From Bradyrhizobium sp. SRS-191 (GTDB lineage Bacteria > Pseudomonadota > Alphaproteobacteria > Rhizobiales > Xanthobacteraceae), in NCBI RefSeq assembly GCF_024586915.1, contig NZ_JANBVS010000016.1:115643-179642 (forward strand): a stretch of DNA of 64,000 nt, read 5' to 3'. The position numbers and the translations under genes are program-made. How positions within the stretch are numbered: position 1 is the first letter of the stretch; each line of letters begins with the position of its first letter. Below, in pieces: positions 37,202 through 46,989 of the stretch. Under the pieces are notes generated by a model. It made no database searches and was not told the origin of the DNA. It saw nothing but the letters and a program-made list of their open reading frames with translations.

Positions 37202-37412
37202 CGGCCGGCGGGACTAAATGGCAACACCGGGTAAAAAAGACAGCGTGTGCGGGTGCAGTGCGGCGCAAACGGGGTTTCCTCGCGGATTTTTTCTGCGTAA
37301 TCCTCAGTTTGTTAAGGTCTTTCCGCTCTGGCGCCGCCGCGGCTGAGGCTTTGGAACAAGAGACGGAGACGTCGGATTTTGCGACGTCCGAGAAGGTGTC
37401 AGGGGTCGGATT

Positions 37413-38177
37413 GTGAAGTTGGGGATGGGGGACGAAACGTCCACGGATCGCCCGATTGATCCGCGGCCGGTCTTGGTCGTGACGGGGCTTGTGCAGGAGG
37501 CTCGCATCGCTGCGGGGCCCGGCATGATGGTGATCTGCAGCTCGAGCGATCCCAAGCAATTGCGCTCGCTGCTGACAGTATTCGACCCGACCTCGATCCG
37601 CGGCGTCGTCAGCTTCGGCGTAGCCGGCGGTCTCGATCCGAGCCTGAAGGCCGGTGACATCGTCGTTGCCACCGAGGTCACTGCGGGTGATGCGCGCTGG
37701 CTGTCCGGACTGTCGCTGCGCGAGGAACACATCGCGCGCGCCGCGCTGAAGAAGCGCCGCGTCGTCCGCGGCGTGCTCGCCGGTGCAGAGGAAGTTGTGG
37801 TGGCGAAGGCCCGCAAGGCGGCGCTGCGCATGAAGACGGGCGCTGCCGCCGTCGACATGGAAAGCCACATCGCCGCCGCCTATGCCGCCGAATACGGTCT
37901 TCCCTTCGCCGCGCTGCGCGTCATCTCCGATCCCGCGCACCGCACGCTGCCGTCGCTCGCCAAGGACGCGATCAAGCCGAACGGCGATATCGACCTGCCG
38001 ATGATCCTGCGCGGCATCGCCCGCAATCCGACCGTGCTGAGCGGCCTGGTGTCGACGGGCATCGAGTTCAACCGTGCCCTCCGCTCACTCCGCGGCGCCC
38101 GCGACCTGCTGCTGAGCGGCGTACTCGCAGCCGAGCATTTCCTCGAGACCGAGACGCTGGCTGCCGCAGAGGCGTGA
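37413..38177 (+). CDS. hpnG: Hopanoid-associated phosphorylase
   Basis: 254 residues from GTG 37413, with AGGGG seven bases upstream. It is a nucleoside-phosphorylase-fold protein: GVVSFGVAGGLDP (~70), AGDIVVATEV and the substrate loop AAVDMESHIAAAYA (~150). HpnG releases adenine from adenosylhopane to give ribosylhopane, on the way to bacteriohopanetetrol. It faces hpnH, the preceding enzyme of the pathway, tail to tail. Confidence 0.93.
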   Translation: MKLGMGDETSTDRPIDPRPVLVVTGLVQEARIAAGPGMMVICSSSDPKQLRSLLTVFDPTSIRGVVSFGVAGGLDPSLKAGDIVVATEVTAGDARWLSGLSLREEHIARAALKKRRVVRGVLAGAEEVVVAKARKAALRMKTGAAAVDMESHIAAAYAAEYGLPFAALRVISDPAHRTLPSLAKDAIKPNGDIDLPMILRGIARNPTVLSGLVSTGIEFNRALRSLRGARDLLLSGVLAAEHFLETETLAAAEA

Positions 38178-38268
38178 GCGGTCGCGTCGAGCTTCTGAAA
38201 GCGGCAGGACCTATCGCGCATTGATATGCGTGCTGTCGAGACTAACGCCCCTACTCATCGGTGACTCC

Positions 38269-38351
38269 GTCATGCCCGGGCTTGTTCCGGGCATCCACGT
38301 CGTTCTCAGTGTGCCGGCCGACGTGGATGGCCGGACAAGCCCGGCCATGAC
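38269..38351. repeat. Dispersed palindromic repeat, family C, copy 1
   Basis: GTCATGCCCGGGCTTGTTCC at the left, GGACAAGCCCGGCCATGAC at the right, about 83 bp. The second copy is at 59097-59180 upstream of dnaE2. It lies between convergent hpnG and hpnH. Confidence 0.85.
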
Positions 38352-38372
38352 GACGTCGAGAGTTGCTCGTGC

Positions 38373-38406
38373 AAAAAAAGGCCGCCGATTGCTCGGCGGC
38401 CTTTTT
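38373..38406. terminator. Bidirectional intrinsic terminator between hpnG and hpnH
   Basis: AAAAAAGGCCGCCG, a 7-base loop, then CGGCGGCC and TTTTT: a GC stem with an A-run before and a T-run after, so it works for both converging genes. Confidence 0.88.
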
Positions 38407-38426
38407 GCTGTCCATTGATCGACGCC

Positions 38427-39575
38427 TCAGGCCGCGGTCGAGGCTTTCTGCTGGGCTTCGATGGCCTCGTCCTTGCGGATCTCGGAGAGGCGCTTCTGCA
38501 CCTCGGAGGAGAACACGTACTGCGCCGGGCGCTGCTTGGAGAGGTCGATCTCCGGCGCCATCGGGCCCTCGGTCTTGATGCCGCGCAGCGACACGGCCAT
38601 CGCCTTGATCGGGTTGCTCAGCGCCGCATTGGCCGCGGTGGCCTCGTAGCCGCAATGCGCCATGCAGTCGGCGCATTTCTCGTACTTGCCGGTGCCGTAG
38701 GAGTCCCAGTCGGTGGTCTCCATCAGCTCCTTGAAGGTCTTGGTGTAGCCTTCACCGAGCAGATAGCAGGGCTTCTGCCAGCCGAAGATGTTGCGGGCGG
38801 GCATGCCCCAGGGCGTGCACTCGAACTCCTGGTTGCCGGCGAGGAAGTCGAGGAAGAGGCCGGAATGCATGAAGTTCCACTTCTTGCCCTTGCCGAGCGC
38901 GAAGACGTCGCGGAACAGCTGCTTGGTCTTGGTGCGGTTCAGGAAGTGCTCCTGGTCCGGCGCGCGCTCATAGGCATAGCCGGGGGACATGGTCACGCCG
39001 ACGCCGAGCTCGGTGGTGAAGTCCAGGAACTTGGCGATCTCCTCGGCCGGGTGGCCGTCGAACACGGTGGCGTTGACGTTGACCGTGAAGCCGCGCGCCT
39101 TGGCGGCCTTGATCGCGGAGACGGCGCGGTCGAACACGCCCTTCTGCGACACGGCCTTGTCGTGGTGATCGCGCAGGCCGTCGAGATGCACCGAGAAGAA
39201 CAGATAGGGCGACGGCTCGAACAGATCGAGCTTCTTCTCGAGCAGCAGCGCGTTGGTGCAGAGCGAGACGAACTTCTTGCGCTCGACCAGGCCGCGGACG
39301 ATCTCGCCGATCTCCTTGTGGATCAGCGGCTCGCCGCCGGGAATCGCGACCATCGGCGCGCCGCATTCGTCGGCGGCGTCCCAGCATTCCTGCGCGCTCA
39401 TGCGGCGGTTGAGGATCGCATCGGGATAATCGATCTTGCCGCAGCCGGCGCAGGCCAGGTTGCAGCGGAACAACGGCTCCAGCATCAGCACGAGCGGATA
39501 GCGTTTCCGGCCGAGAAGCTTCTGCTTCATCAGATAGGCCCCGATACGCAGTTCCTTATGGAAGGGGATTGCCAT
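38427..39575 (-). CDS. hpnH: Adenosylhopane synthase (radical SAM)
   Basis: 382 residues. The radical-SAM cysteines are in CNLACAGCGK near residue 40; further motifs are PGGEPLIHKEIGE and HLDGLRDHHDK. The C-terminal region has clustered cysteines (CADCMAHCGYE) usual for HpnH. It joins a 5'-deoxyadenosyl group to diploptene, the first side-chain step. ispH is 34 bp upstream on the same strand, so the two are probably one operon. Confidence 0.95.
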   Translation of the reverse strand: MAIPFHKELRIGAYLMKQKLLGRKRYPLVLMLEPLFRCNLACAGCGKIDYPDAILNRRMSAQECWDAADECGAPMVAIPGGEPLIHKEIGEIVRGLVERKKFVSLCTNALLLEKKLDLFEPSPYLFFSVHLDGLRDHHDKAVSQKGVFDRAVSAIKAAKARGFTVNVNATVFDGHPAEEIAKFLDFTTELGVGVTMSPGYAYERAPDQEHFLNRTKTKQLFRDVFALGKGKKWNFMHSGLFLDFLAGNQEFECTPWGMPARNIFGWQKPCYLLGEGYTKTFKELMETTDWDSYGTGKYEKCADCMAHCGYEATAANAALSNPIKAMAVSLRGIKTEGPMAPEIDLSKQRPAQYVFSSEVQKRLSEIRKDEAIEAQQKASTAA

Positions 39576-39609
39576 TACGTCTCTTCTTTCTGGACCAAAC
39601 GAGGACCGA

Positions 39610-40554
<945 letters not shown>

Positions 40555-41015
40555 GTTGCCTCACTTTCGACCTGGCACCTCCGTGCGTGCGATGGGGTTG
40601 CAATATCCGCACCAAGCGATTGCCCCATTTTGCCCGCCGATGAGCATGAAAGCGCAGGGCTTTGTGTCAAAAATCGAGCGGATAGGAAAGCCGGTTTGCA
40701 ACTCGCTCTCATGTGACCGCCGACACACAAGCCGATCGGGCCCTGAGGTATTTTAGTAATGATAGATTAATCCAGTCAATTGAGTAGCTTATGATCTCAC
40801 TCGTTCGTCACTTTACCGCCGAGAACAGCCGCTATATCAGCCGCCCCGACGGTTCCGTGCATCGTTCCACCTGATCCGCCGTCCAGGGACCATCCTCGTC
40901 TCCGAAGGCTGGGCCAGACCCGGCCGGGGCATGCTCCGAGCTTGGCGCTGGCCTGGGAACTCCGCCATGAAGCGGACGTTTCCGCCCAGCTCTTTAAACC
41001 TTAGAAAGTCACGAA
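40555..41015. other. Intergenic region between divergent ispH and hpnN
   Basis: 461 bp with no supported gene. It contains an AT-rich stretch (about 40748-40800), likely the ispH-hpnH promoter, and a perfect EcfG-type promoter 36 bp before hpnN. Confidence 0.6.
40956..40980 (+). promoter_or_regulatory. EcfG (general stress sigma) promoter of hpnN
   Basis: GGAAC, 16 bases, CGTT: a perfect consensus match, ending 35 bp upstream of the GTG start of hpnN, which leaves room for a short leader. Confidence 0.75.
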
Positions 41016-43604
41016 GTGCTGACAACGTTTGTCGTCTCGATCGTCAAGGCCTGCACCCGGTTTGCGTGGCCGACGTTGATTGTGGGCCTGCTCTTGTCGG
41101 TGGGCGCGGGGGTCTACACGGCCGGCCATTTCTCCATCAATACCGACATCAACAAGCTGATTTCCCCCGATCTCGACTGGCGCAAGCGCGACCAGCAATA
41201 CGAGCAGGCGTTCGATCGTGACCGCATGATCCTCGGCGTCGTCGAGGCGGCGACCCCGGAGCTGACCGGCGTGGCGGCGGACGCGCTCGCCAAGAAGCTC
41301 AAGGGCGATACCGCGAACTTCTCCTCGGTCGAGCTGCTCGGCGGCGGCGAGTTCTTCGCCAAGAACGGCCTCCTGTTCCTGCCGACCGAGGAAGTGAAGC
41401 AGCTCACCGGCCAGTTCGCCGCGGCTGCACCGCTGATCGAGATCATGGCCGGCGATCCCTCGATCCGCGGCCTGACAGGCGCGCTGGAGACCGGCCTTGC
41501 CGGCGTCAAGCGCGGCCAGGTGCAGCTCGACAACGCCGCCCGCCCGTTCGACTACATTTCGCAGACCGTCGAGACCGTGCTCGACAAGGGCGACGCGACC
41601 TTCTCCTGGCGGCAGCTGATCTCCGACAAGCCGCTCGAAGACAGCGACAAGCGCGCCTTCATCCAGTTCAAGCCGATCCTCGACTACCAGGCGCTGGAGC
41701 CGGGCAAGGCCGCCACCGACGCGATCCGCCAGGCGGCCGCCGAGCTCGATTTCCCGAACCGCTTCCACGCGCGCGTCCGGCTGACCGGTCCGGTGCCGAT
41801 CGCCAACGAGGAATACGCCACCGTGCAGGAGGGCGCCGTGGTCAACGGCATCGGCACCGTGGTGGTCGTGCTGATCATCCTGTGGCTGGCGCTGCATTCG
41901 GCCAAGATCATCTCGGCCGTGTTCATCAACCTGTTCATCGGGCTCGCCCTCACCACGGCCGTCGGCCTGATGATGGTCGGCTCGCTGAACCTGCTGTCGG
42001 TTGCCTTCGCGGTCCTGTTCATCGGCCTCGGCGTCGATTTCGGCATCCAGTTCAGCGTCCGCTACCGCTCCGAGCGGTTCAAGAACGACAACCTGCCTGA
42101 AGCGCTCGCGGAAGCGGCGCGGCGCTCGGCGGTGCCGCTGTCGCTCGCGGCGATGGCAACGGCTGCCGGTTTCCTGTGCTTCCTGCCGACCGACTACAAG
42201 GGCATCTCCGAGCTCGGCGCCATCGCCGGCGCCGGCATGATCATCGCCTTCCTGTCGTCGATCACGGTGCTGCCGGCGCTGCTCAAGATCCTCAATCCGC
42301 CCGGCGAGAAGGAGCCGGTCGGCTACGCCTTCCTGGCGCCGGTCGATCATTTCCTCGAGAAGCACCGCGTGCCGATCATCGTCGGCACGCTGGGCCTCGT
42401 CATCGCCGGCCTGCCGCTGCTCTATTACATGAAGTTCGATTTCAACCCGATGAACCTGCGCAACCCGCACGCCGAATCGATCGCGACCTATCTGGACCTG
42501 CGCAAGGATCCGAACACCGGCGCCAACGCGATCGACGTGCTGACGCGCTCGGAAACCGAGGCGAAGGCGATCGAGGAGAAGCTCGCGAAGCTGCCGGAGG
42601 TGGCGCGGGTGATGTCGCTCGACAGCTTCGTCCCTGAGGACCAGCCAACCAAGCTGAAGCTGATCGCGCAGGGCGCCAAGGTGCTCGGGCCCGCACTCAA
42701 TCCGGATCAGGTCGACGCCGCGCCGACCGACAAGGAGAATATCGACGCGCTGAACTCGACCGTGGACAATCTCCGCCGCACCGCCGGTGACGGCAAGGGT
42801 CCCGGCGCCGTGGCGTCGCGGCGTCTGGCCGACGCGCTCGCCAAGCTCGCCGGCGCCAGCGAGGCGATCCGCAATAAGGCCCAGGCGGTGTTCGTCGAGT
42901 CGTGGAAGATCACGCTGGAGCAGCTCGGCGCCACCCTGCAGGCGCAGCCGGTCACGCTTGCCAATCTGCCGCCCGAGCTGGTCTCGCAGTGGAAGAGCAA
43001 GGACGGACTGATTCGCGTCGAGGCGCAGCCGAAGGGCGACCCGAACGACAACGACAATCTGCGGCGGTTCGCCAATGCCGTGCTGAGCGCCGAGCCCAAC
43101 GCGATCGGCGGTCCGGTGTCGATCCTGAAGTCCGGTGACACGATCGTGAAGGCGTTCATTCACGCCGGCATCTACTCGCTGGTCGTGATCAGCCTGCTGC
43201 TCTGGGTGACGCTGAAGCGCTTCTCCGACGTGCTGATGACCCTGGTGCCTCTGCTGGTTGCCGGTGCCGTCACGCTCGAGATCTGCGTTCTGATCAAGCT
43301 GCCGCTGAACTTCGCCAACATCGTCGCGCTGCCGCTGCTGCTCGGCATCGGTGTGGCGTTCAAGATCTACTACGTGGTGGCGTGGCGCGGCGGCCGCACC
43401 GATCTGCTGCAGACCAGCCTGACGCGGGCGATCTTCTTCAGCGCGCTGACCACGGCAACCGCGTTCGGCAGCCTGTGGCTGTCGAGCCATCCCGGCACAT
43501 CCAGCATGGGCAAGCTGCTCGCGCTGTCGCTGGTGACGACCCTTGCCGCAGTGCTGCTGTTCCAGCCGGCGCTGATGGGCAAGCCCCGCGAGGTGCACGA
43601 ATAG
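41016..43604 (+). CDS. hpnN: Hopanoid-associated RND transporter
   Basis: 862 residues from GTG 41016. It begins with one membrane helix (PTLIVGLLLSVGAGVYTAGHF), a periplasmic domain, then a bundle (GTVVVVLIILWLALHSAK, VAFAVLFIGLGVDFGIQFSVRYRSER); a second repeat with similar layout follows and ends in helices around LPLLLGIGVAFKIYYVV. HpnN moves hopanoids from the inner to the outer membrane in R. palustris. It is transcribed alone, ends at a bidirectional terminator, and has an EcfG promoter. Confidence 0.93.
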   Translation: MLTTFVVSIVKACTRFAWPTLIVGLLLSVGAGVYTAGHFSINTDINKLISPDLDWRKRDQQYEQAFDRDRMILGVVEAATPELTGVAADALAKKLKGDTANFSSVELLGGGEFFAKNGLLFLPTEEVKQLTGQFAAAAPLIEIMAGDPSIRGLTGALETGLAGVKRGQVQLDNAARPFDYISQTVETVLDKGDATFSWRQLISDKPLEDSDKRAFIQFKPILDYQALEPGKAATDAIRQAAAELDFPNRFHARVRLTGPVPIANEEYATVQEGAVVNGIGTVVVVLIILWLALHSAKIISAVFINLFIGLALTTAVGLMMVGSLNLLSVAFAVLFIGLGVDFGIQFSVRYRSERFKNDNLPEALAEAARRSAVPLSLAAMATAAGFLCFLPTDYKGISELGAIAGAGMIIAFLSSITVLPALLKILNPPGEKEPVGYAFLAPVDHFLEKHRVPIIVGTLGLVIAGLPLLYYMKFDFNPMNLRNPHAESIATYLDLRKDPNTGANAIDVLTRSETEAKAIEEKLAKLPEVARVMSLDSFVPEDQPTKLKLIAQGAKVLGPALNPDQVDAAPTDKENIDALNSTVDNLRRTAGDGKGPGAVASRRLADALAKLAGASEAIRNKAQAVFVESWKITLEQLGATLQAQPVTLANLPPELVSQWKSKDGLIRVEAQPKGDPNDNDNLRRFANAVLSAEPNAIGGPVSILKSGDTIVKAFIHAGIYSLVVISLLLWVTLKRFSDVLMTLVPLLVAGAVTLEICVLIKLPLNFANIVALPLLLGIGVAFKIYYVVAWRGGRTDLLQTSLTRAIFFSALTTATAFGSLWLSSHPGTSSMGKLLALSLVTTLAAVLLFQPALMGKPREVHE

Positions 43605-43624
43605 GGCGAACTATTCGCAACAAG

Positions 43625-43657
43625 AAAAAAGCGGCCGATGCAATCGGCCGCTTTTTT
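43625..43657. terminator. Bidirectional intrinsic terminator after hpnN
   Basis: AAAAAA-GCGGCCGAT, loop GCA, ATCGGCCGC-TTTTTT: a 9-bp GC stem flanked by A and T runs, between convergent hpnN and the DUF2147 gene. Confidence 0.9.
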
Positions 43658-43679
43658 GTTTGGTGGAGCGTAAGCTGCG

Positions 43680-44333
43680 TCAGCGCGGGCGCGCGACCTC
43701 GGGCAGCAGGCAGATGTCGCCGACCTGATCGGCCGGCTTGCCTGCCGGCGGCTTGGCCGCTGCCGTCGCGCCGCTGCCGACACCGGTTGTAGTGGTAGCA
43801 GTCGTAGTGGATTTGGGCGCGGACGCGTGAGCAGGGGCGGGCGCAATTGGTTTTTGCGTACCTTTGGCCATGCTGTTGACCGGGCTCGACGGGATCGGAG
43901 GACCGACTCGCGTCCAGGTCTCGCCGCCGCACAGGAAGCCGAGCACGCAGCCCTGGATTTCCAGGTGATCCGGATCGGTCGGCGTGATCGTCGAGGCGTA
44001 CAGCTTGCCGTCCTTGGCGTTGTAGACTTGGCCTTCCCAGGCTTCGGCGCCGGGCTTCTTCTTCATGTCGATCAGGATCGGCATGCCCAGCGTCGGCCGG
44101 CTCTGCCGGGAGGCGTCCGGATTGTTGACGTCGCGCCCGCCCGGGGTCTTCTCCCAGGCCACCACGCCCCACATGCTGCCATTGCATTGTGCGACTCGGA
44201 TGTTCGCGACCCCGTCGGCCACCCGCCAGTCGCCGGTGGGATCGGCAGCGAGCGCAGAAGAAATTCCTGCTGCGAACACCACTGCGGAGTATGCTATCGT
44301 TGTCGACATGAGAGATTTAAGGCGATGCAACAT
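43680..44333 (-). CDS. DUF2147-family secreted protein
   Basis: 217 residues from ATG 44333; an inner ATG at 44309 is also possible. The signal peptide ends near SSALA (~29). The DUF2147 core follows (DPTGDWRVADGVANIRVAQC, GKLYASTITPTDPDHLEIQGCVLGFLCGGETWTR). The tail of ~70 residues is Ala/Pro/Thr/Lys-rich and low in complexity (STTTATTTTGVGSGATAAAKP). Periplasmic beta-rich protein of unknown function, divergent from hpnO. Confidence 0.83.
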   Translation of the reverse strand: MLHRLKSLMSTTIAYSAVVFAAGISSALAADPTGDWRVADGVANIRVAQCNGSMWGVVAWEKTPGGRDVNNPDASRQSRPTLGMPILIDMKKKPGAEAWEGQVYNAKDGKLYASTITPTDPDHLEIQGCVLGFLCGGETWTRVGPPIPSSPVNSMAKGTQKPIAPAPAHASAPKSTTTATTTTGVGSGATAAAKPPAGKPADQVGDICLLPEVARPR

Positions 44334-44434
44334 TGGCAGAAACCCGTGCTTGCTTTGATGGTGCGAATGAGGGCAAAACGCCGCATTGCGCGTTTTCAGT
44401 TGACGTCACGTCCATCAACCGAAGTATGTAGCCG

Positions 44435-45826
44435 ATGCTAAAGACCAATATAGACGTTTCCGAGATGTTTGTGGAGCGCCAGGCGCAGCGCAGCACCATG
44501 CATTCCCGGCATCTGAACGAGCAATTGGTCCGCGTCCTCAAGACGATTGGATACGATGTCGGGTTCCAAAAGGGACAGGGGCAGTATCTCTACGATCGCG
44601 ACGGGGCCCGTTACCTCGATCTACTCAGCGGTTTTGGCGTCTTTGCAATCGGCCGCAATCATCCGACCCTGCGAGATGCGCTGAAAAGCGTTCTCGACAG
44701 CGACATGCCGAACCTCGTGCAGCTCGACGTCTCGACGCTCGCGGGCGTTCTTGCCGAGCGGCTGCTGGAATATGTCCCGTATCTGGACAAGGTGTTCTTT
44801 GCGAATTCCGGCGCGGAGACGGTCGAAGCGGCGATCAAATTCGCGCGTGGTGCCACGGGGCGGCCGGGTATCGTCTATTGCGGGCATTCTTATCATGGCC
44901 TCACCTACGGCGCGCTGTCGCTGACGGATGATTCGAACTTCCGCGCCGGCTTTGAGCCGCTGCTGCCGGGCTGCACGGCGATCCCGTTCAATGATCTCGC
45001 GGCGCTCGAGCAGGCGCTGTCATCACGCGAAATTGCAGCGTTTATCGTCGAGCCGATCCAGGGCAAGGGCGTCAACATGCCCTCCGACGAGTTCCTGCCG
45101 GGCGCAGCTGCGCTCTGCAAGAAATACGGTTCGATCTTCATTGCAGACGAGATCCAGACCGGCATGGGCCGCACCGGCCGGTTCCTGGCGGTGGAACACT
45201 GGAACGTCGAGCCGGACATGGTGCTGCTGTCGAAGGCGCTGTCGGGCGGTCATGTCCCCGTCGGCGCGCTGCTCACGCGCAAGGCGATCTTCGACAAGAT
45301 CTTCAACCGCATGGACCGTGCTGTCGTGCACGGCTCGACCTTCGCCAAGAACGATCTCGCGATGGCGGCCGGTATCGCCACCCTCGAGGTCCTCAAGGCC
45401 GAGAAGCTGGTCGAGGCCGCCGCCAAGCGCGGCGCCGAGCTGCGTCTGGCGCTGACGCGGATGGTGCCCGGCTACGAGCTCCTCAAGGAAGTCCGCGGCA
45501 AGGGCCTGATGATCGGCGTCGAGTTCGGCGCCCCGACATCGCTGCGGCTGAAGGCGTCGTGGAACGTGCTGGAAAGTGCCAACAAGGGCCTGTTCGTCCA
45601 GCTGATCACGGTGCCGTTGTTCAGGGATCACAAGATTCTGACCCAGGTCGCCGGCCACGGCTTGCACACCGTCAAGCTGCTGCCGCCGCTGACCATCACC
45701 GAAGAAGACTGCAGCTGGATCGAACGCGCCTTCGACGACGTCATCGCCCAGAGCCACAAGGTCCCCGGCGCGATCTGGTCGCTCGGCAAGACCCTGGTCG
45801 ACAACGCGATCCGCAAATCGGCCTGA
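44435..45826 (+). CDS. hpnO: Hopanoid aminotransferase (aminobacteriohopanetriol formation)
   Basis: A 463-residue class-III PLP aminotransferase. Motifs: NSGAETVEAAIKFAR (~125), CGHSYHGLTYGALS, ADEIQTGMGRTG (PLP Asp, ~245) and the Schiff-base Lys in LSKALSGGHVP (~270). HpnO is the aminotransferase needed for aminobacteriohopanetriol in R. palustris. Assignment over a generic ornithine-type enzyme rests on its place at the end of the hopanoid island. Confidence 0.88.
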   Translation: MLKTNIDVSEMFVERQAQRSTMHSRHLNEQLVRVLKTIGYDVGFQKGQGQYLYDRDGARYLDLLSGFGVFAIGRNHPTLRDALKSVLDSDMPNLVQLDVSTLAGVLAERLLEYVPYLDKVFFANSGAETVEAAIKFARGATGRPGIVYCGHSYHGLTYGALSLTDDSNFRAGFEPLLPGCTAIPFNDLAALEQALSSREIAAFIVEPIQGKGVNMPSDEFLPGAAALCKKYGSIFIADEIQTGMGRTGRFLAVEHWNVEPDMVLLSKALSGGHVPVGALLTRKAIFDKIFNRMDRAVVHGSTFAKNDLAMAAGIATLEVLKAEKLVEAAAKRGAELRLALTRMVPGYELLKEVRGKGLMIGVEFGAPTSLRLKASWNVLESANKGLFVQLITVPLFRDHKILTQVAGHGLHTVKLLPPLTITEEDCSWIERAFDDVIAQSHKVPGAIWSLGKTLVDNAIRKSA

Positions 45827-45838
45827 GCCGGTAAATGT

Positions 45839-45920
45839 GTAGGGCGGGCAAAGGCGCGTAGCGCCGTGCCCACCGTCTGATCTCTCGTTGCCGTGGGCAC
45901 GCTTCGCTTCGCCCATCCTA
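45839..45920. repeat. Dispersed palindromic repeat, family A, copy 2 (short)
   Basis: GTAGGGCGGGCAAAGGCGC at the left and CGCCCATCCTA at the right, 82 bp. It begins 12 bp after the hpnO stop. Same family as 17448-17585 and 50337-50466. Confidence 0.8.
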
Positions 45921-45967
45921 AGCGACAACAGCTGATAGCCAGCCGCGCTTGCGCTGCTCGATGCAGC

Positions 45968-46124
45968 GCCCTCTCCCCTTGCGGGAGAGGGCATCGACGC
46001 CCTGTCTGCGCATGCAGTTGGGTGAGGGGTATCTCTCCGCCGACGCCGCTCGCGGAGAGATACCCCTCACCCAACCGAGCTTGCTGCACTTTCCTACATG
46101 CCCTCTCCCGCAAGGGGAGAGGGC
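45968..46124. repeat. Long palindromic repeat, family B, copy 1
   Basis: 157 bp. Each end carries its own hairpin (CCTCTCCCCTTGCGGGAGAGG type), and a central pair (GGTGAGGGGTATCTCTCC / GGAGAGATACCCCTCACC) makes the whole unit symmetrical. Copy 2 at 63001-63157 lies in opposite orientation. It sits in a 386-bp gap that otherwise has only the family A copy. Confidence 0.88.
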
Positions 46125-46212
46125 ACATTCACTGAGACCGCGTCTGATCGTCTCCTTCACGCTTAGTGCGTCTCGACGACGAGTTGTCTCGGTACTGCCC
46201 ATCCTTTTCTAT

Positions 46213-46989
46213 TCACCCATCCATCGCGCGCTCGAACCGCTCGCCGAACTCATTGAGCTCCTCGACATTGATGTCGCTCACGGCCCAGTAGCTCAGCCCG
46301 CGCGCACGCCAGCTGCGGATGTTGAAGCCTTGCAGCGTGTCCAGCCTCGGTGCGCGGCGATCGGTCGAGGACGTCTGCGCTACGAACAGATTGATGACGT
46401 GCTGACGCCGGCGATAGACCACCGCGCCGATCGCGCGCGCGTCGACGTAGTCGAGGCGGCCGCCGATCAAGGTGAATCCCTCAGCGGTGAGATCGATCAC
46501 CGGCGGCGCGACGTCGAGCTTGCCGTTGAACCAGGGCTTCACCGTGTGCTGGTCGGTCGAGATCACGTCGGTCAAATGGCCGGCCTGCAGCGAGCGCAGA
46601 TGCGCCGAGACGATCTCGGCCTCGATGCGTTGCTGATCGTCGTTGCGCAACACGATCGCGACGAGGCCGGTGGCAGCCAGGGCCGACACCGCTGAGCCCA
46701 TGGCGAAGCCTCTCAACAACGTGCGGCGGCTTGGCGCTGAGACAAGCGGTGTCACGTTGGACGATTGCGCAGGCGGCAGCGCCGCCTCGATGCGCTCGCG
46801 CAACGCGGCCGGCGCCTTGTAACGGAGGTCGGCACCGGCCAGCGCCTGCTTCATCTCTCGGACCGCAGCAAGCTCCGAAGCGCAGCGCGGGCAGGTCGCG
46901 ACATGGGCCTCGACCTCAGTGCTGTGGCCGGCGTCGAGTTCGCCGTCGGCCAGCGCATGGATCAGGATCTCTGCTTCATCGCAGGTCAT
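46213..46989 (-). CDS. Membrane-anchored zinc-finger anti-sigma factor
   Basis: 258 residues from ATG 46989. N-terminal zf-HC2 domain: CDEAEILIHALADGELD and HVATCPRCASE (H-x3-C-x2-C). One membrane helix (GSAVSALAATGLVAIVL, ~95-115) leads to a periplasmic domain of ~140 residues. The start overlaps the stop of the sigma gene by 4 bp. Such proteins bind and silence the cognate ECF factor. Confidence 0.88.
   Translation of the reverse strand: MTCDEAEILIHALADGELDAGHSTEVEAHVATCPRCASELAAVREMKQALAGADLRYKAPAALRERIEAALPPAQSSNVTPLVSAPSRRTLLRGFAMGSAVSALAATGLVAIVLRNDDQQRIEAEIVSAHLRSLQAGHLTDVISTDQHTVKPWFNGKLDVAPPVIDLTAEGFTLIGGRLDYVDARAIGAVVYRRRQHVINLFVAQTSSTDRRAPRLDTLQGFNIRSWRARGLSYWAVSDINVEELNEFGERFERAMDG

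Larger units (their letters stand above)
36813..37412. other. 600-bp gap where squalene-hopene cyclase (hpnF) would be expected
   Basis: No fragment of a terpene cyclase (QW motifs, DxDD) is seen in any frame. The gap holds a family D palindromic repeat (36887-37039), a 19-bp palindrome (37183-37201), and AT-rich sequence before hpnG that is probably a promoter. Confidence 0.7.

Noticed and set aside
41001..43598. 865-residue open frame opposite hpnN
   Set aside because: It is the antisense shadow of hpnN, rich in His/Arg/Gln as expected from reverse reading of GC-rich codons, with no recognisable domain.
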